The notes beneath the pieces are model-generated. The model was not told the origin of the DNA, ran no database searches, and saw only the letters and a list, made by a program, of their open reading frames with translations. A DNA stretch of 64,000 bases from Ferrigenium kumadai (lineage in GTDB: Bacteria; Pseudomonadota; Gammaproteobacteria; Burkholderiales; Gallionellaceae): contig NZ_AP019536.1 in assembly GCF_018324385.1 (NCBI RefSeq), forward strand, positions 310,001-374,000. Direction: 5' to 3'. The translations under genes were made by a program, and so were the position numbers. This document shows, piece by piece, positions 9,713 through 18,573 of this stretch (positions within the stretch are counted from its first letter, which is position 1; every line of letters starts with the position of its first letter).

Positions 9713-9741
9713 GGAGGAGGGCGGGTTTGAAACCCGCCCCT
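9713..9741. repeat. Palindromic GGGCGGGTTT element, copy 1
   Basis: GGGCGGGTTT followed almost at once by its reverse complement and then CCTAC. A near-identical element, in the other orientation, occurs at 41143-41165, and a longer-looped relative at 12981-13057. It abuts the argH stop. Confidence 0.7.
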
Positions 9742-11131
9742 ACGATGCGAGATAAGTGCGCGCCCGCGCGATGGCGGCTTCCACCTGGTTCGGTGCTGTG
9801 CCGCCGATGTGGTTACGGCTGGCGAGCGAGCCTTCCAGCGACAGCACCTGATACACGTCGTCGGCGATGTGCGCGGAGAACTGCTGCAACTCGGCCAGTT
9901 CGATGTCGGCGAGGTCGCAGCCCTTCTGTTCAGCAAAACGCACCGCCAATGCCACCGCCTCGTGCGCGTCGCGGAACGGCACACCTTTCTTCACCAGGTA
10001 ATCGGCCAAGTCGGTCGCCGTGGCGTAGCCCTGCAACGCGGCGCTACGCATCGCTTCCGGCTTGACCTTGATGCCGCCCACCATGTCGGCGTAGATGCGC
10101 AGGGTCTGGGTCAGCGTCTCCACCGTGTCGAACAGCGGTTCCTTGTCTTCCTGGTTGTCCTTGTTGTAGGCCAACGGCTGCCCCTTCATCAGGGTCAAGA
10201 GTGCTACCAGATGGCCGTTCACGCGCCCGGTCTTGCCGCGCACCAGTTCCGGCACGTCCGGGTTCTTCTTCTGCGGCATGATGGAAGAGCCGGTGCAGAA
10301 GCGGTCGGCGATGTCGATGAAGCCCACGCGCGGGCTCATCCACAGGATCAGTTCCTCGGAGAAGCGCGACAGGTGGGTCATGATCAGCGACGCGCAGGCG
10401 GTGAATTCGATGGCGAAGTCACGGTCTGACACCGCATCCAGCGAGTTCTCGCACACCCCCTCGAAGCCCAGCAGTTCGGCGACCATCTCGCGCTTGATCG
10501 GATAGCTGGTGCCGGCCAGTGCTGCCGCGCCCAAGGGCAGGCGGTTCACTCGGTGGCGGGCATCGTGCAGGCGTTCCGCGTCGCGCTTGAGCATCTCGAA
10601 ATACGCCATCAGGTGATGCGCGAAGCTGATCGGCTGCGCCACCTGCAGGTGGGTGAAGCCGGGCATGATGGTGTGGGTGTGGTGCTGTGCGAGGTCGAGC
10701 AGCGCGCTTTGCAGCGACTTGATGAGTTCGAGCAGGTCGTCGATGGCGCTGCGCAGGTACAGGCGCACGTCGGTCGCCACCTGGTCGTTGCGCGAACGGC
10801 CGGTGTGCAAACGCTTGCCCGCGTCGCCCACCAGCGTGGTGAGGCGCTTCTCGATATTGAGGTGCACGTCCTCGAGGTCCAGCGACCACTCGAATTCGCC
10901 GGCGATGATCTCGTTCTCGATCTGCGCGAGGCCGCGCTGGATGTCGCTCAGGTCCTGTGCGGCGATGATGCCGCAGCTGGTCAACATCTGCGCGTGCGCC
11001 AGCGAGCCGCGGATGTCGAACAGTGCCAGCTTGCGGTCGAAGTCCACCGACGCCGTGTAGCGCTTCACTAGTTCCGCCACGGGCTCGTTGAAACGTCCCG
11101 ACCAGGTATCTTTATCTTGTATGCTAGCCAT
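9740..11131 (-). CDS. argH: Argininosuccinate lyase
   Basis: Last step of arginine synthesis: cleaves argininosuccinate to arginine and fumarate, as a homotetramer. The 463-residue protein shows the fumarase/aspartase superfamily signature [12 protein letters not shown] near residue 280, the HTGRSRNDQ block near 107, and TSYPIKRE. Start ATG at 11131 gives the expected [16 protein letters not shown] opening; the longer frame to 11377 is antisense to the divergent sensor kinase gene. The argH/algZ/algR neighbourhood is also known from Pseudomonas. Confidence 0.96.
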   Translation of the reverse strand: MASIQDKDTWSGRFNEPVAELVKRYTASVDFDRKLALFDIRGSLAHAQMLTSCGIIAAQDLSDIQRGLAQIENEIIAGEFEWSLDLEDVHLNIEKRLTTLVGDAGKRLHTGRSRNDQVATDVRLYLRSAIDDLLELIKSLQSALLDLAQHHTHTIMPGFTHLQVAQPISFAHHLMAYFEMLKRDAERLHDARHRVNRLPLGAAALAGTSYPIKREMVAELLGFEGVCENSLDAVSDRDFAIEFTACASLIMTHLSRFSEELILWMSPRVGFIDIADRFCTGSSIMPQKKNPDVPELVRGKTGRVNGHLVALLTLMKGQPLAYNKDNQEDKEPLFDTVETLTQTLRIYADMVGGIKVKPEAMRSAALQGYATATDLADYLVKKGVPFRDAHEAVALAVRFAEQKGCDLADIELAELQQFSAHIADDVYQVLSLEGSLASRNHIGGTAPNQVEAAIARARTYLAS

Positions 11132-11174
11132 CTCTCGTCCAGAATTGCGGCATAAAACCAGATAGTTCCATGCC

Positions 11175-12215
11175 ATGAATAAGGCGCGCAGTATAAAACA
11201 AAACGCACGGCCCGACGCGTTGCCCAACTTCCGCAACCTCGGCGTGACCCTGCGCATCCTGCTGATCTGCAACGGACTGGCGGTGCTGGAGGCGTTGCTG
11301 CTGGCCAATGCCTGGGGCGAGGTGCCGCTGCACCTGATACAGATCGCCGCGCTGCTCTCCCCCGTCCTGCTGACCACTCTGCTGATGTTGTGGGCGGCGC
11401 AACCGTGGCTGGCGCGTTTACCCTACCTGAAGGGTGTGCTGGCAGTGAATACGCTCGCTGTGATGCTAACGCTGATCACTTACTACTACGGCGGCGACCT
11501 GTACCACCCGATCGGGCGCGATAGCAGTTATTTCGATGCGGCTCGCTACGTGCTGCTCAGCATCGTCGTATGCGCCGTCCTGCTGATGTATTTCCGCTGG
11601 CGCAGCCAGGTGCTGTCGCATGCACTGCACGATGCGCGCCTGCATGTGCTGCGCGCGCGCATCCGCCCGCATTTCCTGTTCAACACCATCAACGCTGTGC
11701 TCAGCATCGTGCGCGCACAGCCCAAACAGGCGGAGACCGCGCTGGAGGACATGTCCGACCTGTTCCGCATGGCGATGGCCGAGCCGCAGGACCTCGTGCC
11801 GCTGCGGCAGGAGATCCTGTTGGGCAGGCAATACATCGCCCTCGAACAATTGCGCATGGGCGAGCGCCTGCAGGTGGAGTGGCAGGTCGACGCACAGGAC
11901 GACGCGCTGATCCCGCCGCTGCTGCTGCAACCCCTGCTGGAGAACGCCGTTTATCACGGCATCGAGTCGCTGCCGGAGGGCGGCAGCATCCGTGTCGAAC
12001 TGCGCCACAGCGGCGATGAGCTGCTGATCAAGGTGGAGAACCCCTGCGCGGTGCGCGAGGCCGTGCTGCATACCGGCAACCGCATGGCGCTGCAGAATAT
12101 CCGCGAGCGGCTGGAGCTGATGTTCGACGTCGAGGCGCGCTACCATGTCGAGCACGGCAAGGACTTCTATCGCGTCGAGATATCGCTGCCTTATGTGAGG
12201 GAGGGAACAGCATGA
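11175..12215 (+). CDS. LytS/AlgZ-type membrane histidine kinase
   Basis: 346-residue sensor kinase of the His_kinase (LytS/YehU/AlgZ) family. Four predicted membrane segments (about 22-45, 52-74, 84-104, 124-140) are followed by the family's phospho-acceptor block [17 protein letters not shown] (His166) and an HATPase domain with [18 protein letters not shown] near residues 240-257. It partners the LytTR regulator that starts within its stop codon (ATGA overlap). By position (argH-kinase-regulator) it is the counterpart of Pseudomonas AlgZ/FimS, but its target here is unknown. Confidence 0.9.
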   Translation: MNKARSIKQNARPDALPNFRNLGVTLRILLICNGLAVLEALLLANAWGEVPLHLIQIAALLSPVLLTTLLMLWAAQPWLARLPYLKGVLAVNTLAVMLTLITYYYGGDLYHPIGRDSSYFDAARYVLLSIVVCAVLLMYFRWRSQVLSHALHDARLHVLRARIRPHFLFNTINAVLSIVRAQPKQAETALEDMSDLFRMAMAEPQDLVPLRQEILLGRQYIALEQLRMGERLQVEWQVDAQDDALIPPLLLQPLLENAVYHGIESLPEGGSIRVELRHSGDELLIKVENPCAVREAVLHTGNRMALQNIRERLELMFDVEARYHVEHGKDFYRVEISLPYVREGTA

Positions 12216-12976
12216 GCACCATCGAACTTGCCCTGCGCGTCTTCATCGTGGACGACGAACCGCCCGCGCGCAACCGCCTGCGCGATCTGCTTCACGACTG
12301 CAGCGAACAGTTGCCGCTGGAGGTCGTTGGCGAGGCAGGAAACGGCCAGGAAGCGCTGGACAAGCTGATGGAGACGCCCGCCGACGTGGTGCTGCTGGAC
12401 ATCCGCATGCCGCAGATGGACGGCATCGAACTCGCGCAACACCTGCAAAAACTGCCCAAGCCGCCGGTGGTCATTTTCACCACCGCCTACGATTCCTACG
12501 CGATCAATGCGTTCGAGCTGCGCGCCATCGACTACCTGCTCAAGCCCATCCGATTGGGGCGCCTGTTCGAGGCGCTCACCCGCGCGCGCCAGGCCGTGCC
12601 TGTGCAGACCGAGGTGCTGCGCGACCTCCTGCCCGAGCCGCGCAAGCACCTCTCCATCCACGAGCGCGGCAAGATCCATCTGGTACCCATCGAGCAGGTG
12701 TTGTTCCTGCGCGCCGAACTGAAATATGTCACGGTGCGTACCGCCGAGCGCGAATACCTGCTCGAAGAATCGCTCACCGCGATGGAAAAGGAATTCGCCG
12801 CGCGCTTCGTGCGCATCCACCGCAATTGCCTGGTGGCGAAGGATGCCATCGAGGGTTTCGAGAAGGGGGGCGGGGAAGAGGGTGAGGGCAGCGGGTGGAT
12901 GGTGAAGCTGAAAGGGCTGGATGAGTTGCTGGCGATCAGCCGGAGGCAGCAGCATATCGTGAAGGAGTTCGGTTGA
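12212..12976 (+). CDS. LytTR-family response regulator, AlgR-like
   Basis: 254-residue regulator with a receiver domain (acidic pair Asp14/Asp15 in IVDDEPPARNRL, phospho-acceptor Asp63 in LLDIRMPQMDG, Thr in FTTAYDSYA, Lys in DYLLKPI) and a C-terminal LytTR DNA-binding domain (about 145-250, with FVRIHRNCLVAKDAI). The linker near the end contains a low-complexity GGGEEGEGS stretch (about 222-230). Translationally coupled to the upstream kinase. In Pseudomonas the homologous pair controls type IV pili and exopolysaccharide; here the regulon cannot be read from the sequence. Confidence 0.9.
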   Translation: MSTIELALRVFIVDDEPPARNRLRDLLHDCSEQLPLEVVGEAGNGQEALDKLMETPADVVLLDIRMPQMDGIELAQHLQKLPKPPVVIFTTAYDSYAINAFELRAIDYLLKPIRLGRLFEALTRARQAVPVQTEVLRDLLPEPRKHLSIHERGKIHLVPIEQVLFLRAELKYVTVRTAEREYLLEESLTAMEKEFAARFVRIHRNCLVAKDAIEGFEKGGGEEGEGSGWMVKLKGLDELLAISRRQQHIVKEFG

Positions 12977-12980
12977 GGTT

Positions 12981-13057
12981 GTATGGGCGGGTTTTAACCA
13001 ACGACTTGCCGCTTTGCGGCTTAGTCGATTGGCTATGCAACGCCAACCCGCCCATAC
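12981..13057. repeat. Long palindrome with GGGCGGGTT arms
   Basis: GTATGGGCGGGTT at 12981-12993 is matched perfectly by AACCCGCCCATAC at 13045-13057; a smaller hairpin (GCCGC/GCGGC) lies in the loop. It starts four bases after the regulator stop and could act as a transcript end stabiliser, though there is no T run. Confidence 0.75.
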
Positions 13058-13170
13058 GCACGATGAGCTTGTAGGATGGGTTGAGCATGGCGATACCCAA
13101 CATCAAAGGCCGTTCGTCCTGAGTAGGCGTAGCCGTATCGAAGGATGGGCGAAGCCCGCAGGACTGAAAA

Positions 13171-13400
13171 AACAAAACCGCCGGGGGTTGCCCGGCAGCA
13201 AGTTACCTTTCTTGTCTTGCCAAGAAAGGTAACCCAAAGAAGTCGCCCCCGGTTTGCCGCCCACTTCGTGGGTACCCTGCGTTGCTCGACTGGTCAGGCG
13301 GCTGCGGAACTCGCACGATCCGCTGCGCGGCCACGTGCTCAAACAGTCCTCGCCGACTTCCCCTGACCAGCCTGCGCTACTCGGCGGCGCACAGGGGAGA
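13171..13400. repeat. Dispersed ~215-230 bp structured repeat, copy A
   Basis: Closely similar to 41187-41400 over its whole length. Internal structures are conserved in both copies: a CCGGG/CCCGG hairpin, a 13-bp perfect inverted repeat GTTACCTTTCTTG with a six-base loop (13202-13233), and CTGGTCAGG/CCTGACCAG arms (13290-13298 and 13362-13370). It encodes no transposase. I recall similar elements scattered in Beta- and Gammaproteobacteria, often mis-called as small proteins. Confidence 0.85.
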
Positions 13401-13512
13401 AAAAATCAAAATCCAAAACCGGAAAGTCGCATGGCGGGCTGCGCCCACCATTCCTTCTTCGTGAGTGTGCAAGATAAATGCGAAGCTGACTTTTTTATCT
13501 GTAGGTTAGACA

Positions 13513-14205
13513 TCACTTGTTCTCAAGTACATCGAGAGCCTTTAACCGCAAGCCTTCTGCTACATCAGTAAGTGCCTCGTCCCTGTCCGCCCACGCAGTT
13601 ACTGCCTTCCCGTCTCGTGGCAAAGCGAGCAATTTAGCCAATGGGGTATGTTGCCAAAGACAGCTACGAAGCACCACCGGAACCACAACGAGAAGTCCCT
13701 TTGCATGGAGTTCCAGAGCTTTCTCCAACTCTACGTCATAGCAGTACTGCGAGTTGATGAAATCTACGCTCAGCAGGAATACCGCGATATCTGACTTTTC
13801 CAAATTGGCCGAAATCTCATGATCTAGGTCGTCTCCTGCTTTCAGTTTTCTGTCATGCCACGCTTCAATAAGTTTCAATCTTTTAAGCGGAGCGAGATGT
13901 TTTAGCAGCTCGTTCTTTAATGCTTCGTCGGCATGCGAGTACGAGATAAACAACGTTAGGGCCTTTGCTCCAGGAGCGTTTGCCAAGCCAACACTGCCGC
14001 CATAACCGCGGCCAACTACGATTAGGTTTTCATCTAGAAGCTGGCCTTTGATTCGCTTGTATTGCTCGTCATCCCAATCCAGTGCTTCTTTAACGGCGTT
14101 ATTGCTTATAAGCTTTTGTTCATCGCCGACTAGCTCTCGCAGCTTATCGAGAAATATATCTCTGTAGCTGCGCCGCCCCAGCTTCTTGCTTTTTCTTGCT
14201 GCCAT
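13513..14205 (-). CDS. Winged-helix plus TIR domain protein
   Basis: 230-residue protein. Residues 12-75 look like a small winged helix (SYRDIFLDKLRELV, then a turn at GRGYGGSVGLA); residues 84-205 form a TIR_2-type domain with LFISYSHADEALKNEL at 85-100, EAWHDRKLKAGDDLDHEI at 114-131 and SQYCYDVELEKAL at 152-164, where Glu159 is the likely NADase catalytic residue. ATG at 14205 follows a strong AAGGAGGAG site; upstream frame to 14262 is less likely. Base composition is visibly less GC-rich than neighbours. Bacterial TIR proteins often act as NAD-depleting defence effectors; that role is inference here. Confidence 0.8.
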   Translation of the reverse strand: MAARKSKKLGRRSYRDIFLDKLRELVGDEQKLISNNAVKEALDWDDEQYKRIKGQLLDENLIVVGRGYGGSVGLANAPGAKALTLFISYSHADEALKNELLKHLAPLKRLKLIEAWHDRKLKAGDDLDHEISANLEKSDIAVFLLSVDFINSQYCYDVELEKALELHAKGLLVVVPVVLRSCLWQHTPLAKLLALPRDGKAVTAWADRDEALTDVAEGLRLKALDVLENK

Positions 14206-14342
14206 ACTCCTCCTTATTTGTGATATCCAACGTAAGTAGCCATCCCAATTGGCGCAATGCAATGCGAAATGGGCGATTTTGACAGTCGCGCACCCTACCC
14301 GAGCCCCCTTATAGAATCAATATGCCGAATTATCTAGATAAT

Positions 14343-14359
14343 TTCCGGCGAGGCCGGAA
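14343..14359 (-). terminator. Possible terminator after mltC
   Basis: TTCCGGC/GCCGGAA stem with a three-base loop lying just past the mltC stop on the minus strand, followed by an AT-rich ATTATCTAG rather than a clean T run. Confidence 0.45.
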
Positions 14360-14362
14360 TGC

Positions 14363-15595
14363 TCAGTTGAGAGCGATGAACTGCTTGCGGAAGCCGACGA
14401 CCTTTTGCAGGTACTGGCGCGTTTCGGCGTAGGGGAGGTTGGAGCGCAGTTTGTCGTAGACGGCGGGGGCGCTCATGCTGTTGATCTGGTCGAGCGCGAG
14501 GTCGCGGTTCTTCGAGGAGCCGCCGAAGGTGCGCAGGACGTTGCCGGGGCCGGTGTTGTAGGCGGAGATGACGCAGTATTCGCGCGAGACCAGGTCGGCG
14601 ACTTCGTCCAGTTCGTCGAAGGCGAGTACGTTGAGGTAGGCCGCGCCCAGTTCGATGTTGTTCTCGGGGTCGAACAGGTATTGCTTGCTCGGCACCTGGT
14701 TCGCGCCCTTGGCGCGCCTGTAGGCGTCGCGTCCGCCGCTGGTTGGGACGAGCTGCATCAGGCCGTAGGCGGGGGCGGAGCTGACTGCGAAGGGGTTGAA
14801 GTTGCTCTCGGTGCGCATGATGGCGAACACGAGGCTGGGGCTGATGCCGTAGGTCTTGGCGTAACGCTCGACCAGCGGGCGGTATTTCTCTGCCTGCTTG
14901 TTGGCGAAGTTGCTGACCATATTGAACTTCACGTAGCGCGCCTGCTTGCGCCCGGCGTCGGTGGCGACGCTGCGGGTCTGGGCGGTGCCCACCAAACCAC
15001 TGGCGAAATGTTCGGCCTGTTGCGGCGTGGAAATGGCGCGGCCACCGTCGTCCAGCACCAGCCCCAGCAGATAGGGATCGCGCTCGCTGGAGAGGCGGAT
15101 GGCCTTGTCCGAGAACAGGTCGACGGCGCGCGGGTCGTCCGGTGTGAGCAGCGTGGCGACGATGGCGTTGGACAGGCTGCCCTCGGGATTCTTGTCGTCC
15201 AGCGTCTCGACGGTGATCTCGCCGAGGTCGAAGTCGACGATGGCGCGGGAGAGGTAGCCCTGGGTGTACTTCACGTAATGGGTGCGGTCGGGCACGCGCG
15301 CGTCCTTCTTGCCCCACTTCTTGCCCGCGTTGCCGCTCAGCATGTCCATCAGTTTCTGAAAGTCGCGCTGGACGCCCTTCAGGTCGCTGGCGAGCTGCAG
15401 CGGGTTGCGCATGTAGGTGAGTTTCTTGCGCTGGATGATTGCGCGCGCGGCGGCTTCCGGGCTGCCGCTTGTGGCGATCTGGGCGACGGTGCGCGCGGTG
15501 CCGCTGGTGGCGACCGAAACGATGCCGCGCGTGGACCGGCTGCTGCATGAGGTGAGCAGCAGGATCGCGAGTAGAGAGAGTGCGAGTTTGCGCAT
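14363..15595 (-). CDS. mltC: Membrane-bound lytic murein transglycosylase C
   Basis: Outer-membrane lipoprotein that cleaves peptidoglycan glycan strands to 1,6-anhydro ends. 410 residues with a lipoprotein signal (LLLTSCSS, Cys17), an N-terminal MltC/DUF3393 domain (about 55-200) and a C-terminal SLT lysozyme-like domain whose catalytic glutamate is in MRTESNFNPFAV, followed by APAYGLMQLVP and AYNTGPGNVLRTF. ATG at 15595 gives the signal peptide; the longer frame to 16216 is antisense to ppc. It sits between the TIR gene and ppc, same strand as both. Confidence 0.92.
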   Translation of the reverse strand: MRKLALSLLAILLLTSCSSRSTRGIVSVATSGTARTVAQIATSGSPEAAARAIIQRKKLTYMRNPLQLASDLKGVQRDFQKLMDMLSGNAGKKWGKKDARVPDRTHYVKYTQGYLSRAIVDFDLGEITVETLDDKNPEGSLSNAIVATLLTPDDPRAVDLFSDKAIRLSSERDPYLLGLVLDDGGRAISTPQQAEHFASGLVGTAQTRSVATDAGRKQARYVKFNMVSNFANKQAEKYRPLVERYAKTYGISPSLVFAIMRTESNFNPFAVSSAPAYGLMQLVPTSGGRDAYRRAKGANQVPSKQYLFDPENNIELGAAYLNVLAFDELDEVADLVSREYCVISAYNTGPGNVLRTFGGSSKNRDLALDQINSMSAPAVYDKLRSNLPYAETRQYLQKVVGFRKQFIALN

Positions 15596-15714
15596 GGTTG
15601 CCGTAATCAACGCCGAAAACCGAAACCGTTCATCCTGAACCACCCGGTGCCGCACGGGGCGGCTTGCCGAAAGGGGCGAAAGGAAGCAAAGACTCCCCAT
15701 GCGCACGGAAGTTC

Positions 15715-18492
15715 CTAACCGCTGTTGCGCAGCCCCGTCGCGATGCCGTTGATGGTCAGGTGGATCGCGCGTTTCACCAGCTCGTCGTTGTCCCCGGCGC
15801 GGTGGCGCTGCAACAGGGCGACCTGCAGGTGATTTAGCGGATCGATGTACGGCGAGCGGGTCAGCAGGCTGCGTGCGAACGCGGGGTTGTCCTGCAGCAG
15901 GGTGCTGTTGCCGGTGACGGCGAACAGCATCTCGACCGTGGTCTCCCATTCGCTGTTGATCGCGCCGAAGATGCGGTCGCGCAGTTCGACGTCCTCGACC
16001 AGCTCGGCATAGCGCGAGGCGATGCCCATGTCGGTCTTGGACAGCACCATGTCCATGTTGGACATCAGGCCGCGGAAGAATGCCCAGTTCTTGTACATCG
16101 ATTGCAGTTGCTTGAGGCCGGCCTCGCCTTCGCGTTCGATGAATTGCTTCACCGCGCTGCCGAAGCCGAGCCAGCCCGGCAGCATCACGCGGTTCAAGCC
16201 CCAGCTGAATACCCATGGGATGGCGCGCAGGTCTTCGATCTTGTCGGACGCCTTGCGTGACGACGGGCGGCTGCCGATGTTCAGCTCGGCGATCTCGCGG
16301 ATCGGTGTCGCGGTGAAGAAATATTCGGTGAAGCCCGGTGTTTCGTACACCAGCTTGCGATACGCGGCGAAGGCGTCGAGGCTCAGCGCTTCCATGATGC
16401 GGTGGTATTCCGGCATGGTGCTGTCCGCGCCGTGGTGGTGCAGCAGCGTGGCTTCCAGTGTCGCGGCGATCAGCGTTTCCAGGTTGCGGCGGCCGATCTC
16501 CGGGTTGGAATACTTGCTGGCGATCACTTCGCCTTGCTCGGTGATGCGGATCTGTCCGTTCACGCTGCCCGGCGGTTGCGCCAGGATCGCGTCGTAGCTC
16601 GGGCCGCCGCCGCGGCCCACGGTGCCGCCGCGGCCGTGGAACAGGCGCAGCTCGATGCCGTGCTTCTCGAACACCTGCACCAGTTCGAGTTCGGCCTTGT
16701 ACAGTTCCCAGTTCGCGGTGAGGTAGCCGCCGTCCTTGTTGCTGTCGGAGTAGCCCAGCATCACTTCCTGAGTGTTGCCGCGGCTTTCCAGCAACTTGCG
16801 GTACCAGGGGATGGAGAACAGCTCGTCCATGATCTTGCCGCCGCCGCGCAGGTCTTCGATGGTCTCGAACAGCGGGATGATGTTGACGTGCAGCTTGTCG
16901 CTGCCTTCCAGCAGGCCGACCTGTTGCAGCATCAGCGCGACTTCCAGCATGTCGCTCACCGCATCGGTCTTGGAGATGATGTGGTTGGGCAGCGCGCCGT
17001 GACCGAAGCGCTTATGAATCTCCGCGGCGGCCTGCATGATGCGCAGTTCGCTCTGCGGAACGTCGGAATACTTCTTGATGTCGGCGAGCAGGAGCTTGCC
17101 GGCCTGCAGGGCTTCGAGCAGCACGCTTCGTTTCGTCGCTTCGTCGAGGTCGGCATAGCCGGCCTTGCCGGAGCTGTGCGAGAACAGTTCGCCCACGGTC
17201 TGCTCGATGATCGCGCTGTGCTGGCGCATGTCCAGCGGCGCCAGATAGAAACCGAACACCTCGACGGCGCGGCGTAGGTTGGCCAGGCGGCCGCGGGCCA
17301 GATACACCGCACCGTGCTTGAACAGCGAGTCGATCAGCACGTCGAGGTCCGCCATGAACTCCTGCGGGTTCGCGTAAGGATGCGCATGCTTGTCCACCGG
17401 CGGCAGGTGAGAGATCTCGTGGCCGAGCTTGATGGCCGTGGCCGACAGACGCGAGTAGACCAGAATCAGCGCACGGCGGTAGGGTTCGTCGTCTCGCTGC
17501 GTGGCCTTGTCCGGCGAGGCGTCGGAAAGGGCTCGCAACTCGGGCGTGACTTCCACGAGGCGGTCGGTCAGGCTCAGGCGCGTGCCGAGGATGTGGGTCT
17601 CGTTCAGGTAGTATTCGAGCGCCAGCGCGGAATGCTGCTGCACGGCGTCCATCATCACGTCATGGGTGACGAAGGGATTGCCGTCGCGGTCGCCGCCGAT
17701 CCAGCTGCCGACGCGCAGCAGCGGCGGCACGTTGATGTCCTTGTCGAAGCGCGCTTCAAGCTGCTTTTCCAGATTGGCGTAGAGCTTGGGGATCTCGCTC
17801 AGGAACGTGTAGCGGTAGTACTCCAGGCCGTTCTTGATCTCGTCGCGCACGGTCAGCTTGGCGGTGCGCAGCATGCGGGTCTGCCACAGGATCAGCACGA
17901 AGCGGCGCAGGGCCTCTTCATTGTCGGCCAGGTCGTCCGGCGTCATGTCCACGCGGTCGCGGTTGGACAGCAGGCTGGAGATGATGAGCTGGTTGTCGAG
18001 GATGCTCTTGCGCTGCACCTCGGTGGGGTGTGCGGTCAGCACCGGCGAGACCAGCGCGCTGTTCAGGAATGCTTGCAGGGTCTTCTTGTCGACCTTCTTG
18101 CCCTCGATGCGGTCAAGCGCCAGCAGCAGGCTGCCGTCCTTGGGCGCGCTGCCCGCCTTGAGGTGGGCGCGGTGGCGGCGGTTGTGGTGCAGGTCTTCGG
18201 CGATGTTGGACAGTTGCGAGAAGTAGCTGAAGGCGCGCACCACGGACAGTGTCTCGCTGGGCGACAGCGCGTCGAGCATCTGCTCCAGCGCTTCGCCGTC
18301 GCGGTCGTCCTGGGTCTTGCGGAAGCGTACCGCGGCGCGGCGCACGCTCTCGACCAGCTGGAACGTCTCCTCGCCCTCCTGTTCGCGCAGGGTGTCGCCG
18401 AGGATGCGGCCGAGCAGACGCACGTCTTCGCGCAGCGGGAGGTCTTTACTGGAAATATCGGCGGGTGCGGAAATCAGGTTCATCACATTCAT
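15715..18492 (-). CDS. ppc: Phosphoenolpyruvate carboxylase
   Basis: Anaplerotic enzyme forming oxaloacetate from PEP and bicarbonate, a cytoplasmic tetramer. 925 residues, full length. Visible signatures: catalytic histidine in VLTAHPTEVQRKS near residue 156, the GYSDSNKDGGYLTANW block near 579, and the glycine-rich FHGRGGTVGRGGGPS near 617. The C-terminus ends with the conserved NGIATGLRNSG. It is divergent from hemC with an 81-base gap that must hold both promoters. Confidence 0.97.
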   Translation of the reverse strand: MNVMNLISAPADISSKDLPLREDVRLLGRILGDTLREQEGEETFQLVESVRRAAVRFRKTQDDRDGEALEQMLDALSPSETLSVVRAFSYFSQLSNIAEDLHHNRRHRAHLKAGSAPKDGSLLLALDRIEGKKVDKKTLQAFLNSALVSPVLTAHPTEVQRKSILDNQLIISSLLSNRDRVDMTPDDLADNEEALRRFVLILWQTRMLRTAKLTVRDEIKNGLEYYRYTFLSEIPKLYANLEKQLEARFDKDINVPPLLRVGSWIGGDRDGNPFVTHDVMMDAVQQHSALALEYYLNETHILGTRLSLTDRLVEVTPELRALSDASPDKATQRDDEPYRRALILVYSRLSATAIKLGHEISHLPPVDKHAHPYANPQEFMADLDVLIDSLFKHGAVYLARGRLANLRRAVEVFGFYLAPLDMRQHSAIIEQTVGELFSHSSGKAGYADLDEATKRSVLLEALQAGKLLLADIKKYSDVPQSELRIMQAAAEIHKRFGHGALPNHIISKTDAVSDMLEVALMLQQVGLLEGSDKLHVNIIPLFETIEDLRGGGKIMDELFSIPWYRKLLESRGNTQEVMLGYSDSNKDGGYLTANWELYKAELELVQVFEKHGIELRLFHGRGGTVGRGGGPSYDAILAQPPGSVNGQIRITEQGEVIASKYSNPEIGRRNLETLIAATLEATLLHHHGADSTMPEYHRIMEALSLDAFAAYRKLVYETPGFTEYFFTATPIREIAELNIGSRPSSRKASDKIEDLRAIPWVFSWGLNRVMLPGWLGFGSAVKQFIEREGEAGLKQLQSMYKNWAFFRGLMSNMDMVLSKTDMGIASRYAELVEDVELRDRIFGAINSEWETTVEMLFAVTGNSTLLQDNPAFARSLLTRSPYIDPLNHLQVALLQRHRAGDNDELVKRAIHLTINGIATGLRNSG

Positions 18493-18528
18493 CTCAACAA
18501 CGTCGGCGCAAAAGCGCGGCGCACCCTA

Positions 18529-18537
18529 TGCTAGAAT
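18529..18537 (+). promoter_or_regulatory. Extended -10 candidate for hemC
   Basis: TGCTAGAAT matches an extended -10 (TGnTAnAAT) and lies 36 bases before the hemC ATG. No strong -35 is obvious, as expected for extended -10 promoters. Confidence 0.45.
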
Positions 18538-18573
18538 GCGCCGCGCATTAACTTCAAAAATTTAGGAAATCCG

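Larger units (their letters stand above)
12977..13512. other. 536-bp gene-free region made mostly of repeats
   Basis: No coding gene is supported. It holds, in order, a long palindrome (12981-13057), a GTAGGATGGGTTGAGC-like unit (about 13072-13105), a CTCAGGAC/CCTTCGA-type unit (about 13109-13145) and the ~215-bp dispersed repeat (13171-13400). The rest, up to the TIR gene stop, shows nothing recognisable. Short open frames here are translations of the repeats. Confidence 0.7.

Noticed and set aside
13171..13400. CRISPR-like interpretation of the stem-rich repeat
   Set aside because: Only one unit per site, no regularly spaced direct repeats or spacers, and no cas genes.
13014..13571. Small ORFs in the algR-TIR gap
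   Set aside because: They are translations of dispersed repeats, the same peptides appear at the other repeat copy, and they have no ribosome sites.
14363..16216. 617-residue version of MltC
   Set aside because: Upstream part is a shifted frame of ppc; the lipoprotein signal begins at 15595.
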